64,000 nucleotides of DNA from NCBI GenBank assembly GCA_022843465.1, contig JALHNO010000010.1, forward strand, positions 1 to 64,000, in the 5' to 3' direction. Each line of letters starts with the position of its first letter. Position 1 is the first letter of the stretch. Source of the DNA: Pseudomonadota bacterium (lineage in GTDB: Bacteria; Pseudomonadota; Gammaproteobacteria; Xanthomonadales; Ahniellaceae). Below the pieces are notes generated by a model. That model was not told the origin of the DNA, searched no databases, and worked only from the letters and a program-made list of their open reading frames with translations. Shown in pieces: positions 46,000 through 56,023 of this stretch. Position numbers and translations under genes: made by a program.

Positions 46000-46212
46000 G
46001 AGGGGGTCGCGGCCTTGCGCGGCATGCTGCAGGAAAGAGCGCTGGAATATAACATGTGCCCCCTTCCAGACCGGTCGGAGGAGTCGACTGGCGCGTCCTG
46101 GCGGGTCACAGGGGCTGGGTTCCGGCGGATTGGCCGTGGCGGCGTGCCGCCCGCGTTGCGATCCGGGCCGGGCGCGTGGGCGAAGGCGAAGGGAACCCGG
46201 GATCGACGGAGC

Positions 46213-46986
46213 ATGTCAGTGCAGGTGAGTCCCCAGTGGATTGCGATGCCGCATCGCCCGCCCAGCGCGCGCCGGGATGGCCGCCGGCTGTGCATCATCG
46301 TGCCGTACCGTGATCGCGCCGAGCATCTGAAGGTGCTGCTGACGGCGTTCGAGTCCTGCTTCCTGCGCGCGGAGGCAGGCATCGACCAGCAGCTGCCGCG
46401 CATCTTCATTGTGGAACAGTCCGGCAGCGGACCATTCAACCGCGGCAAGCTGTGCAACGTCGGTTTTGATCTGAATCGGCGACTGTGCGATTACGTCTGC
46501 TTTCATGATGTCGATTTCGTACCAGCCGATGCCGATTACAGCTTCCCCTTGCTGCCCGCCCGAGTCTGCAGCGAGGGTTCCCGGCATCGCGAGGATCTGC
46601 GCTTCGCCTTTGGTGGCGTGGTGGCGTTCTCGGTAGCGGATTTCGAGCGCGTCAACGGCTACAGCAATCAGTATTCCGGCTGGGGTTACGAGGATTCCGA
46701 CCTGCTGCTGCGGGTGGTGCGCACCGGCATGCGGCTGGAGTCCCGGCCCGGTCGCTTCCTGTCGTTGCCGCATGCCCCTACCGAACGCGATCCGGATGGA
46801 CTCGTTCGGCCCGAAACCCGCCGGAATCAGCAGCGTTTCCTGCAGCGGCTGACCGGCTCCGAGCCGTTCTGGGACGATGACGGCCTGCGCAGCCTGGTGT
46901 ACACCGTCGAACGGCGCCAACGGCGCGCGCGCAACGGTAGCGTCAGTCTCGACGTGCAGCATGTCGTGGTCCGCATCGACGACTGA
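46213..46986 (+). CDS. beta-1,4-galactosyltransferase-like glycosyltransferase (GT7)
   Basis: A 257-residue cytoplasmic enzyme closely recalling the catalytic domain of animal B4GALT enzymes. Visible blocks: [27 protein letters not shown], the DxD-type [10 protein letters not shown] (99-101 DVD), [19 protein letters not shown] and WGYEDSDLL (equivalent to WGGEDDD). Likely a metal-dependent UDP-hexose (probably Gal or GalNAc) transferase building a surface glycan. No polysaccharide locus surrounds it. The start is uncertain: ATG 46213 has GGAG only one base away, ATG 46246 is the alternative. Divergent from maeB. Confidence 0.85.
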   Translation: MSVQVSPQWIAMPHRPPSARRDGRRLCIIVPYRDRAEHLKVLLTAFESCFLRAEAGIDQQLPRIFIVEQSGSGPFNRGKLCNVGFDLNRRLCDYVCFHDVDFVPADADYSFPLLPARVCSEGSRHREDLRFAFGGVVAFSVADFERVNGYSNQYSGWGYEDSDLLLRVVRTGMRLESRPGRFLSLPHAPTERDPDGLVRPETRRNQQRFLQRLTGSEPFWDDDGLRSLVYTVERRQRRARNGSVSLDVQHVVVRIDD

Positions 46987-47051
46987 ATCAAGGCGCGGAA
47001 TCCGCTGGCGCGACCGTACAATGGGTGTTCCTCCACACCGGGCCCCGCGCA

Positions 47052-48092
47052 ATGATCGATTTCTCTTCGGATACCAAGACCCAGCCGACTGCCGCGATGC
47101 GACAGGCGATGGCAGCGGCCGAGGTCGGCGACGAGCAGGCCTTCGAGGACCCGACCGTCAACGCCCTGTGTGCGCGTGTGGCTGCGCTGCTGGGCAAGGA
47201 AGCCGCCCTGTTCGCACCGTCAGGTTGCATGTGCAACCAGATCGCGATCGCGGCGCTGTGCCGTCCTGGCGATGAGGTCATCTGTGACGCCTCGGCGCAT
47301 ATCGCCTGGTTCGAGAGTGGTGGGCCTTCGGCCAATGCCGGCGTCATGCTCAATACCGTTCAGGGTGAGCGCGGGCGCTTCAGCGTTGGCCAGGTCACTG
47401 CGGCGATGCGGCCGAAATGGCGGCACTGCCCGCAGCCGAGCCTGTTGGCGGTCGAGCAGACCAGCAACCTTGGCGGTGGCGCGATCTGGCCCCTGCAGCA
47501 GTTGCGCGAAGTCGCTGATTTCGCCCATCAGCACGGGATGCGCACGCATATGGATGGCGCCCGCCTGTTCAACGCCGTGGTCGCCTCCGGGGTCAGCGCA
47601 GCCGACTATGCGGCGCCATTCGATTCGGTCTGGGTCGATTTCAGCAAGGGTCTGGGCGCGCCGGTCGGCGCCGTGCTGGCCGGTTCGCGCGAATTCATTG
47701 AGCGCGCCTGGGTGATCAAGCAGCGCCTTGGCGGCGGCATGCGCCAGGCCGGCATACTTGCTGCCGGCGCGCTGTACGCGCTCGATCACCATGTCGACCG
47801 GCTCGCCGAAGACCATGCCAATGCACGTGTGCTCGCGCAGGGCCTCAGTACCCTGCGTGGCCTGCGGGCAAGGCCGGAGGAGGTCGAAACCAATCTGGTG
47901 TTTTTCGAGGTCGATGCCGGCGTGCTCGGCTTCGATGCTGGCGAATTCTGCACACGATTGGCGGCGTACGGCTTCCGGATGGGCGCATTCGATGCCCGCC
48001 GCGTGCGTGCAGTGACCCATCTCGACACCTCGGCGCAGGCAACAAGCGAATTGCTCGCGGCTGCGGCCCGGGTGGTAGCAGGAGTGGCTTGA
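47052..48092 (+). CDS. ltaE: low-specificity L-threonine aldolase
   Basis: A 346-residue PLP enzyme of the beta-eliminating lyase/threonine aldolase family, cleaving L-threonine or L-allo-threonine to glycine and acetaldehyde. Seen: [20 protein letters not shown] opening, [25 protein letters not shown] (Asp168 contacts the PLP ring) and the Schiff-base Lys199 in [13 protein letters not shown]. The ATG at 47052 gives the usual family start. Spacing to the next gene is 36 bases, so it may be co-transcribed with the c-di-GMP gene. Confidence 0.88.
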   Translation: MIDFSSDTKTQPTAAMRQAMAAAEVGDEQAFEDPTVNALCARVAALLGKEAALFAPSGCMCNQIAIAALCRPGDEVICDASAHIAWFESGGPSANAGVMLNTVQGERGRFSVGQVTAAMRPKWRHCPQPSLLAVEQTSNLGGGAIWPLQQLREVADFAHQHGMRTHMDGARLFNAVVASGVSAADYAAPFDSVWVDFSKGLGAPVGAVLAGSREFIERAWVIKQRLGGGMRQAGILAAGALYALDHHVDRLAEDHANARVLAQGLSTLRGLRARPEEVETNLVFFEVDAGVLGFDAGEFCTRLAAYGFRMGAFDARRVRAVTHLDTSAQATSELLAAAARVVAGVA

Positions 48093-48128
48093 GCAACCCG
48101 CGCGCAATACCCTTGATACACTGGCGGC

Positions 48129-51098
48129 ATGAGCAATCCGCTGCCCCAGATTCGAGATGTAACCGATCCTGGGCTATGTCTTGATGACCGCGAGCACGCC
48201 GCATTCCTGCTGCTGATGTTCTCGGCCGACAGCCTTGCCGATCTCGCCCGGATCGCCGATCGCCATGTGACGCGCCGCTGGTCCGGCGCCCGCGTCGCGC
48301 TGTTCTGGAGCAATGGCGAGCTGGAGGGCGGCAGCACGCGCCGCGACGCCTCACCGGAAGAGGCGCGTGCGCACATCGATGATGAGGTCGTCCGTGCCTG
48401 CCTGCTCGGCACCGAGTGCGAGTGCGTCCAGGGCGAGACGATCGAACATTGGATTGCTCTGGGTGGACCCAGACCCAATATCAGCGCGGCCCTGAGACTC
48501 AGCATCGGCACCGGCTCGTCGATCAGCCTGGTCGAGCGCATGGTGCTGGTCGACGCCCTGCGCTGGCGTAGCCGTGAACTGCTGGAGCGTGAGTATCTGG
48601 CCAGTTCGGTCGAGCGGCTGGAGAAGGCGCAGAGGCTGCAGCACGCCCTGTATGCCATCGCCGATCTTGCCAGCAGCGAACTCGAGATGTCCGAGATGTT
48701 GCGCAACATCCACGAGATCGTCGGCGAACTGATGTATGCCGAGAACTTCTACATCACCCTGCTCGATGAGCAGGAGCGGCAGATGCGCTTCATCTATTTC
48801 GCCGACAGCGTCGACACCGTGCCGATTCCGGCTGATCAGACCTTCGCGCTCAGCGAAATGACCAATAGCCTGACCCTGGCCCTGATCCGCCACGGCAAGC
48901 CCCTGCGTGGTCCCTCGGAAAAGGTACGTGAATTTCTCGGCGTGCAACGTGATGGCCTGTATGGCCCCGAGGCCGAAGACTGGCTCGGCGTGCCCCTGGT
49001 CGTTGGTGGCCGCGTGCGCGGCGCCGTGGTCGTGCAGAGCTATCTGCACGATGTCGGCTACAGCGAAGAGGATTCCGCCCTGCTCGGCTATGTCGCCCAG
49101 CACATCCTCACCGCGCTGCAGCGCAAGCAGGCGCACGAGGATCTGGAGGACCGGGTCGAGGAGCGCACCCGCGAACTGACCCAGGAAATCGCCGAACGCC
49201 AGCGCAGCGAGCAACTGCAGGCTGCGTTTCTGCGCATTGCCGAGATTGCCAGTACGGCCGAGACCATGGATGCCTTCTATCGCGGCGCCCATCGTGTCGT
49301 CGGTGAGCTGTTGAACGCCAGGAATTTCTTCGTGGCACTGGTCGAAGACGGCGACATGCTGTCATTTCCGTACGCGGTGGATGAACGCGACCCGCTCGCC
49401 AAATTCGAGACCCGCAAGCGTGGCAATGGGCTGACCGAGTACGTGATCCGCACCGGCATGCCGTTGCGTGCCGATCGTCAGGGGCTCGATGCGCTCTATC
49501 GCAAGGGCGAAGCGCGCACCGTGGGTGCGCTGTCGGTGTGCTGGCTCGGCGTGCCGCTGCGCGGCGAGTCCGGCCTGCTCGGTGCGATGGCGGTGCAGAG
49601 CTATACCGAGGATCTGATGTACAGCGAGCGCGATCAGGAGGTGCTGACCTTTGTGTCGCACCATATCGCGCTCTCGCTGGAGCGCAAACGCGCGCAGGAA
49701 TCGCTGAAGCGTGCCTATGCCGATCTCGAGCAGCGCGTGCAGGCGCGTACCCGCGAACTGGCCGATGCCAACAGTGAACTGCGCGAGCAGATTCGTGAGC
49801 GCGAGCGCATGGAGTCCCAGCTCAAGCACGAGGCCCTGCACGATACGCTCACCGGGCTTCCCAATCGTGCCCTGCTGCTGAACCGGCTGGAACACGCACT
49901 GGCGCGCTTCCGCCGCGACCACGCCAACATGTTTGCGGTGCTGTTCCTCGATCTGGATCGCTTCAAGATCATCAACGACAGTGTCGGCCATCTGATCGGC
50001 GACGAGTTGTTGAAGGAAGCTGGAGCCCGGATCCGGCTCTGTCTGCGCGAGGAAGACCTGGTCGCCCGCCTCGGTGGCGACGAGTTCGCCATCCTGCTGG
50101 AAGACATCGAGAACGAGGAAGCGCCGCAACTGGTCGCCCGCCGCGTGATCGCTTCCCTGAACGAGCCGATCCGGGTTGAAGGCAAGGAGTTGTTCACCTC
50201 GGCCAGCCTCGGCATCGCCTATAGCCATCAGCGCTACAGTCGCGCCGAGGAATTGCTGCGCGATTCGGACGTCGCAATGTATCGCGCAAAGGCGATGGGC
50301 CGGCAACGCTTCGAGGTATTCGACGAGCGTCTGCATCGCGAGGCGCTGGCTCTTCTCGATCTCGAAGGCGATCTCAGGCGCGCCCTGGTGCGCGAGGAAT
50401 TCGAGCCCTACTTCCAGACCATCTGCGACCTGCGTACCGGCGCGATCCTGGGCTACGAGGCGCTGCTGCGCTGGCACCACCCCGAGCGCGGCCTGCTGCT
50501 GCCCGGAGATTTCCTGAAGGTCGCCGAAGAGAACGGCAGCGCCGAACTGATCGATTGGCAGGTCTTCCATCGGGTGATGAAAGTGGTGCCGGAGGTTTGC
50601 GCGGGTGGCCGCTACGTCACCATCAATGTCTCCGCGCGCCACTTCCGTGATGCCGACCTCAGCGACAATCTGATCAGCATGCTCAAGACCCATGATGTCG
50701 AGCCGAACCAGGTGCGCATCGAAGTCACCGAAGGCGCCCTGCTCGAAAACCCCGAACAGATCCGCCGCATCCTCAACGATCTGCAGGAACATGGCGTGCT
50801 CGCCGTGCTCGACGATTTCGGCACCGGTTACTCTTCGCTGAGCTATCTGCACCAGTTTCCGATGCATTCACTGAAGATCGACAAGAGCTTCGTCGCCGAC
50901 CTCAACCCCGGCCGCAGCGGCGGCAATGCCGTCGTCGTGCGCGCCATCATCGCGCTGGCGCATTCGCTCGGCGTCGAAGTGATCGGCGAAGGCATCGAGC
51001 AGATCGAGCAGCGCGAAGCCCTGATCGAACTCGGCTGCATGCGCGGACAGGGCTTCCTGCTGTCCGATCCGCGACCAGCGGCTGCGCTGGTCCTGTAA
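48129..51098 (+). CDS. soluble multi-GAF GGDEF-EAL c-di-GMP protein
   Basis: A 989-residue cytoplasmic protein without membrane segments. A GAF-like N-terminal region (about 20-145), GAF domain 165-330, coiled coil 332-362 (EDLEDRVEERTRELTQEI), GAF 365-520, second coiled coil 522-560, GGDEF 565-735, EAL 745-985. The cyclase motif GGDEF is at 649-653 with an intact RxxD inhibitory site (REED, 640-643) five residues before it. The EAL motif is exact (777-779) and the catalytic blocks NVSARHF, IEVTEGALLEN, DDFGTGYSSL, KIDKSFV and GEGIE are all present, so phosphodiesterase activity is likely. Confidence 0.95.
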   Translation: MSNPLPQIRDVTDPGLCLDDREHAAFLLLMFSADSLADLARIADRHVTRRWSGARVALFWSNGELEGGSTRRDASPEEARAHIDDEVVRACLLGTECECVQGETIEHWIALGGPRPNISAALRLSIGTGSSISLVERMVLVDALRWRSRELLEREYLASSVERLEKAQRLQHALYAIADLASSELEMSEMLRNIHEIVGELMYAENFYITLLDEQERQMRFIYFADSVDTVPIPADQTFALSEMTNSLTLALIRHGKPLRGPSEKVREFLGVQRDGLYGPEAEDWLGVPLVVGGRVRGAVVVQSYLHDVGYSEEDSALLGYVAQHILTALQRKQAHEDLEDRVEERTRELTQEIAERQRSEQLQAAFLRIAEIASTAETMDAFYRGAHRVVGELLNARNFFVALVEDGDMLSFPYAVDERDPLAKFETRKRGNGLTEYVIRTGMPLRADRQGLDALYRKGEARTVGALSVCWLGVPLRGESGLLGAMAVQSYTEDLMYSERDQEVLTFVSHHIALSLERKRAQESLKRAYADLEQRVQARTRELADANSELREQIRERERMESQLKHEALHDTLTGLPNRALLLNRLEHALARFRRDHANMFAVLFLDLDRFKIINDSVGHLIGDELLKEAGARIRLCLREEDLVARLGGDEFAILLEDIENEEAPQLVARRVIASLNEPIRVEGKELFTSASLGIAYSHQRYSRAEELLRDSDVAMYRAKAMGRQRFEVFDERLHREALALLDLEGDLRRALVREEFEPYFQTICDLRTGAILGYEALLRWHHPERGLLLPGDFLKVAEENGSAELIDWQVFHRVMKVVPEVCAGGRYVTINVSARHFRDADLSDNLISMLKTHDVEPNQVRIEVTEGALLENPEQIRRILNDLQEHGVLAVLDDFGTGYSSLSYLHQFPMHSLKIDKSFVADLNPGRSGGNAVVVRAIIALAHSLGVEVIGEGIEQIEQREALIELGCMRGQGFLLSDPRPAAALVL

Positions 51099-51184
51099 GG
51101 AATTCCAGAGCCATGCTCCGGGTCAGCGAGCCGAATGATTCCCAGGCCCGGCAATGGGCGACTCGATCCCGCGCAACGGATGTT

Positions 51185-51443
51185 GATTCGCCCTTTCAGG
51201 GCTGGTTTGTGCAGGCCGTTGATACCCAGGGCGTTGCCCTGGGCTGAATTGACGCGCCCCTTCGGGGCTGATGTTTCGGAGGTGGTGATGACAAGGCCAA
51301 CGTCCCGGGTACACGAGACGAATCATGCCAATGCCCTGAGCGTGCGATGCTTGCGCCCCGAAGGGGCAATTCAACCTAGCCCAGGGCAACGCCCTGGGTA
51401 AACGACACCCAGGACCTCGGAGCCCTGAAAGGGCGATTCAATG
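51185..51443. repeat. large imperfect inverted repeat of GGGGC / GCAATTCAA modules
   Basis: The left arm, 51185-51275 (TTGATTCGCCCTTTCAGGGC, CCCAGGGCGTTGCCCTGGG, CGCCCCTTCGGGGC), is matched in reverse by the right arm 51353-51443 (GCCCCGAAGGGGC, CCCAGGGCAACGCCCTGGG, GCCCTGAAAGGGCGATTCAA). Each arm contains three internal hairpins. The centre is near 51314. It lies just after the GGDEF-EAL gene and may also end its transcript. A diverged single copy is at 4934-4986. Confidence 0.85.
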
Positions 51444-51591
51444 GCCTTGCACGTGTATCGGACACATGCCCGATGGATGATCTCGGAGAAAAAGGCCACG
51501 GCAAAAAATCAAATGCAGCGGGGCAAGCCACGCTCGACAAAGGCGGGAACAAACGCAGCGGGGCAAGCCCCGAGTCTGTGGGCTGGCTTTG

Positions 51592-51668
51592 CTGTAGGGC
51601 ATCTCTGCGAGATGCCGTCATGAAGGCGCCGCGGTGTCGGCAGGGCATCTCACAGAGATGCCCGACAG
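51592..51668. repeat. single GGCATCTC palindrome doublet
   Basis: CTGTAGGGCATCTC-TGC-GAGATGCC, a 27-base spacer, then GGGCATCTC-ACA-GAGATGCCCGACAG: one complete 77-base doublet with one mismatch at its end, of the same family as at 30460, 36526 and 55147. It lies immediately past the stop of the minus-strand tricorn-like gene. The 592-base gap 51099-51690 otherwise holds the inverted repeat and no gene. Confidence 0.9.
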
Positions 51669-51690
51669 GACAACTGACGATCAGCGTGGC

Positions 51691-54600
51691 TCAGTTGAAC
51701 GTACTCGGCGCCGCTGGCGCGGAAATTCCGCGCGGTGGTGTGGCCTCCAGTTCCTTGAGCAGCATCTCGACGCCCTTCTCCAGCGAGGGATCGCGGCCGG
51801 CGTGGATGGCTTCGGGCAGATCGATCACCTCGACATCGGGTGCTACGCCCTCATTCTCGACGGCCCAGTTGCCGTCGGTGTCGAGAAAGCGGAAGGTTGC
51901 CGCCAGCAGGATGCCGCCATCGGCGAGTCCGGGATTGCCACTGATGCCAACCAGACCGCCCCAGGTACGCGTGCCGATCAGTGGCCCGAGCTTGAGCTTG
52001 CGAAAGTAGTAGGGCAGGGCATCACCACCCGAACTCGACAGGCCATTGATCAGCATCGCCTTGGGGCCGGTGTGCGAGAGCAGGGGCGTCGCATTCGGTT
52101 CAAGGCCGCGCCGCTTCCAGTAGTTGAGCGGCTGGCGGGACAGCATTTCGATCATCCGGTCGGGAATGAAACCGCCGCCGTTGTAGCGGTCGTCGATGAT
52201 CAGCGCATCCTTGTGGGCATAGGCGAGAAACCCGCGCATCAGCTCGCGATTGCCATCCACCGCGGTATTGGGCAGATGGATGTAGCCGATGCGGCCCGCG
52301 CTGAGCCGGTCGACCATCGCGCGCCGAGTCTGCACCCAGTCGAGATAACGCAGCGACAACTCGCTGCTCTGCAGGCGCACCCGCAGCAGGCGCGCCTGCG
52401 CGGCGTCGGGGCTGGCACTGACGCGGATTTCGGCGACGCGATCGGCCTTGCCTTCGAACAGGGCCCAGGCATTCTTCACCGTGCGCGCATCGACACCGTC
52501 GACACTGATCAGATACTCGCCTTCGCGCACGTCGATGCCCGCCTCGGTCAGCGGCGAGCGCGTATTGGGCGCCCAATTCTCGCCAGGAAAGATGCGGCCG
52601 ATCCGGAAATAACCCGAGGCATCGGCCAGCAACTCGGCACCCAGAAAGCCACCACCGCGGCGCTCGATGCCTGGGTGATCACCGCCATCGACATAGACAT
52701 GGCCGGCATTCGCTTCGCCGGCCATCTCGTGCAGCAGATAGTCGAGGTCGGCGCGACTGGCCACATGCTCGACCAGCGGCAGATAGCGATCGCGCACGGC
52801 CAACCAGCGCGCGTCGCCGCCGTGCATGTTCTCGTCGTAGAACCAGTCGCGCAGGATGCGCCAGGCATCGACAAACATCTGCCGCCACTCGACGCGCGGA
52901 TCGATCCGCAGATCCAGCTGGCCGAGATCGAGCTTGCCGGCTTTCAGATCGGCGCCGGCCTTGGGCTCGATCAGGCTCCAGTCCTCGCCATGGCGCACCA
53001 GCAGCCTTTCCTGGTCCTGGCTGAGTGCGTAGGCGCGCACGCCCTCGGCGATCTTGCGTGGCTTGTCCTCGCTGAGAAACTGCCGATGCAGCACCGCGCC
53101 CTGGCTGTCGTTGCCGCCACGTGCCAGATAGATCACTCCGTCATCCAGTGCCTGCAGACCGACATAGTTGCCGGACCTGGGCGGTAGCGGCACCACCCGC
53201 GCATCGAATCCATCGACATCGATCTGCACACGACGGCCACCGTCCTCGTCGGCCCTGGGCCTGCTGGTGTTGGCCTCGTCGCTGTCGATGCTGGCCAGGC
53301 TCGGCCCCTGCTTGCGAAGGCTGGCGGCATAGATCCGCGCGCCGCGGGTATACAGATAATTGAACTCGTAACTGCTGTTGGTCAGATTGAAATCCCGGTT
53401 CGAGACGAAATACAGATAGCGTCCCTTGGGATCGAAGCTCGGCGAGGTATTCGGTGCCGTATCGCTGAGCAGCTGCTCGGCCTTGCCCGAATCGAGCGCA
53501 TACATCCAGATCGTCGGGACCTGGGTGCGACCGGTTTTCTCATAGGCAATGAAGCGCGAGTCCGGTGACCAGACCGGATCGCCGAGCGGGCCGTACTGGC
53601 CGACATCGGCATCAGTGACCTTGCCACTGACGACATCGAGCACACGCAGCCGATGGCGCTGATCGGTGAACGCCAGAAACCGCGAATCCGGCGACCACAC
53701 TGGCGCATTGCGCCAGGTATCGCCATCCACGGTGACCCGTCGCGCCGGCGCATCGCGTGACTCGCCGCGCACATGGATCTCGTACTCGCCGCTGGCATCG
53801 GAGAGGTAGGCAATTGACAGGCCATCGGGCGACCAGCTGACCGAGATCTCGCGCGCCGCCGGGGTCTGACTGAGATTGCGGATCGCGCCCTTCTTTGCCG
53901 GCACGCTGAACAATTCTCCGCGTGCGCCGAAGAGAACACGCTTGCCATTGGGCGAAAGCCCGAACGATTCGATCTGGCCGGCGACGTTCTTGATGCTCGG
54001 CAGGCTGGCGGCAGAATCGCCCATGACATGGATCACCAGTCGGCGTGCCTCGCCGCTGGCGACATCAAGACGCCAGATCGCGCCGGCCTGTTCGAACACG
54101 ATGGCGCCCGGACCGGCGCTCGGCCACAGCACATCGAAGTCATTGAAGCGGGTAATCGCGGTCGGCGGCGTCACGCGGTCATCACCGTCGACGGGCATCC
54201 GGTACAGGTTCAAGGTGCCGGTGCGATCGGACACGAAATAGACCGCATCATCGACCCACATCGGCTGGTGGTCGGTGCCCTTGAAAAAGGTCAGGCGCTT
54301 TGATCGGTTGTTGACCAGATCATAGGTCCAGACATCCTGGGCACGACCGCCGCGATAACGCTTCCAGCTGCGGAAATCGCGATCGATCGGGGTGTAGACC
54401 ATGGTCTTGCCATCGGCCGAAAACATGCCGCCGCCGGATTCCGGAATCGCCAGCGGCGTTTCCATGCCGCCGTCCACCGGCACCAGATAGGGACGGCCAC
54501 CGCGCTCGTCGTAGGCCAGTCGATTGGCGCGCACCAGTACATGACGTCCATCCGGCGACCAGTCGAGCACACGGTAATCGGTGCCACCGCGCACCGGCAT

Positions 54601-54927
54601 CGGACCGATGTCGCTGTACCAGGTCAGTTGTCGCGGCGTACCGCCATTGGCGGGGATCACATAGACCTGACGGGTGCCGTTGTACTCGGCGCTGAAAGCG
54701 ATCTGGCTGCCATCGGGAGAGAACTTCGGATAGAGCTCCTGGCCGGCATCTGCCGTCAGCCGGATCGCATTGCCGCCATCGCGACCGGTGATGTAGATGT
54801 CGCCGGCATAGACGAACACGATCTGACTCGCCGAGATATCCGGAAAGCGCAGCAGCCGGGTCTCGGCCTGCGTGGCAGTCGATGCCAGCAGCGGAGCAAG
54901 AAGCAGGGCAAACGAAGTCAGGCGCAC
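51691..54927 (-). CDS. tricorn-like S41 family peptidase (second paralogue)
   Basis: A 1078-residue exported protein, signal peptide about 1-21 (LTSFALLLAPLLASTATQA). Same plan as the protein at 5263-8550: PD40-type propeller strands (YPKFSPDGSQIAFSAEYNG, DWSPDGRHVLVRA, VWSPDSRFLAFTD), a tricorn-core region (WRILRDWFYDENMHGGDA, GEANAGHVYVDGGD), PDZ, then S41 peptidase with probable nucleophile Ser966 in LSSSGGDALPYYF and the VENEG glutamate. The charged Lys-rich insert of the first paralogue is missing. Gene ends are bounded by palindromic repeats on both sides. Confidence 0.92.
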   Translation of the reverse strand: MRLTSFALLLAPLLASTATQAETRLLRFPDISASQIVFVYAGDIYITGRDGGNAIRLTADAGQELYPKFSPDGSQIAFSAEYNGTRQVYVIPANGGTPRQLTWYSDIGPMPVRGGTDYRVLDWSPDGRHVLVRANRLAYDERGGRPYLVPVDGGMETPLAIPESGGGMFSADGKTMVYTPIDRDFRSWKRYRGGRAQDVWTYDLVNNRSKRLTFFKGTDHQPMWVDDAVYFVSDRTGTLNLYRMPVDGDDRVTPPTAITRFNDFDVLWPSAGPGAIVFEQAGAIWRLDVASGEARRLVIHVMGDSAASLPSIKNVAGQIESFGLSPNGKRVLFGARGELFSVPAKKGAIRNLSQTPAAREISVSWSPDGLSIAYLSDASGEYEIHVRGESRDAPARRVTVDGDTWRNAPVWSPDSRFLAFTDQRHRLRVLDVVSGKVTDADVGQYGPLGDPVWSPDSRFIAYEKTGRTQVPTIWMYALDSGKAEQLLSDTAPNTSPSFDPKGRYLYFVSNRDFNLTNSSYEFNYLYTRGARIYAASLRKQGPSLASIDSDEANTSRPRADEDGGRRVQIDVDGFDARVVPLPPRSGNYVGLQALDDGVIYLARGGNDSQGAVLHRQFLSEDKPRKIAEGVRAYALSQDQERLLVRHGEDWSLIEPKAGADLKAGKLDLGQLDLRIDPRVEWRQMFVDAWRILRDWFYDENMHGGDARWLAVRDRYLPLVEHVASRADLDYLLHEMAGEANAGHVYVDGGDHPGIERRGGGFLGAELLADASGYFRIGRIFPGENWAPNTRSPLTEAGIDVREGEYLISVDGVDARTVKNAWALFEGKADRVAEIRVSASPDAAQARLLRVRLQSSELSLRYLDWVQTRRAMVDRLSAGRIGYIHLPNTAVDGNRELMRGFLAYAHKDALIIDDRYNGGGFIPDRMIEMLSRQPLNYWKRRGLEPNATPLLSHTGPKAMLINGLSSSGGDALPYYFRKLKLGPLIGTRTWGGLVGISGNPGLADGGILLAATFRFLDTDGNWAVENEGVAPDVEVIDLPEAIHAGRDPSLEKGVEMLLKELEATPPRGISAPAAPSTFN

Positions 54928-55119
54928 GGGCGTGTCCTACGATGGCTAGGGGTCCAGTGTAGCGACCACGTCGAAATGTGCGCTGTGCCGAAAGCCCTGC
55001 ACCACGGCGGGCGCGTGTTGATCTTTGTGACGAAGCGGTCGGGGCGCGATCCCGAGGACGCCGCCGTGGGCCGCTGTGATCGTCGCTGTCGTTGATGCTG
55101 CGTTGCCGTCGAAGAGTTG

Positions 55120-55985
55120 GGCTTGCCGCCCTGCTCGCCGCTTGTCCTGTAGGGCATCTCTGTGAGATGCCATCCCAACACCGCGGCGTCTTCATGACGG
55201 CATCTCGCAGAGATGCCCTACAGAAGCAGCAGAGCACACGAGCTGGGCTTGCCGCGCTGCTCGCGGCTTGTCCTGTAGGGCATCTCTGTGAGGTGCCATC
55301 CCAACACCGCGGCGCATTCAAGACGGCATCTCGCAGAGATGCCCTACAGAAGCGGCAGAGCGCACGAGCTGGGCTTGCCGCGCTGCTCGCCGCTTGTCCT
55401 GTAGGGCATCTCTGTGAGATGCCATCCCAACACCGCGGCGCACTCAAGACGGCATCTCGCAGAGATGCCCTACAGAAGCGGCAGAGCGCACGAGCTGGGC
55501 TTGCCGCCCTGCTCGCCGCTTGTCCTGTAGGGCATCTCTGTGAGATGCCATCCCAACACCGCGGCGCATTCAAGACGGCATCTCGCAGAGATGCCCTACA
55601 GAAGCGGCAGAGCACACGAGTTGGGCTTGCCGCGCTGCTCGCCGCTTGTCCTGTAGGGCATCTCTGTGAGATGCCATCCCAACACCGCGGCGCATTCAAG
55701 ACGGCATCTCGCAGAGATGCCCTACAGAAGCGGCAGAGCACACGACTTGGGCTCGCTGCGCTGCTCGCGGCTTGTCCTGTAGGGCATCTCTGTGAGATGC
55801 CATCCCAACACCGCGGCGCATTCAAGACGGCATCTCGCAGAGATGCCCTACAGAAGCGGCAGAGCACACGACTTGGGCTCGCTGCGCTGCTCGCGGCTTG
55901 TCCTGTAGGGCATCTCTGTGAGATGCCATCCCAACACCGCGGGGCATGGTAGGCGGCATCTCGCAGAGATGCCCTACAGAAAAAC
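55120..55985. repeat. 126-bp tandem array (seven copies) of the GGCATCTC palindrome doublet
   Basis: Seven units with exact 126-base spacing (CCTGTAGGG at 55146, 55272, 55398, 55524, 55650, 55776, 55902). Each holds a 77-base doublet with perfect 14-base terminal inverted repeats, CTGTAGGGCATCTC and GAGATGCCCTACAG, and two internal hairpins (GGCATCTC-N3-GAGATGCC), followed by a 49-base G/C-rich linker (GGGCTTGCCGCGCTGCTCGC). Because 126 is a multiple of three, both strands stay open for hundreds of codons, but the translations are repetitive and not credible proteins. The gap 54928-56023 has no other gene. Confidence 0.95.
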
Positions 55986-56023
55986 CAGCGTACAAGAGCG
56001 TGGCCTGCCGCGCTGGCGCTGGC

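Noticed and set aside
54946-55952. Long open frames on both strands across the 126-bp array (repeating CEMPSQHRGAFKTASRRDAL type peptides)
   Set aside because: The period is a multiple of three, so a repeat without stops yields long frames automatically. The peptides only mirror the DNA palindromes and one frame merely runs into the tricorn-like gene.
55120-55985. CRISPR array
   Set aside because: Whole 126-bp units repeat including the linkers, so there are no unique spacers, and no cas genes are nearby.
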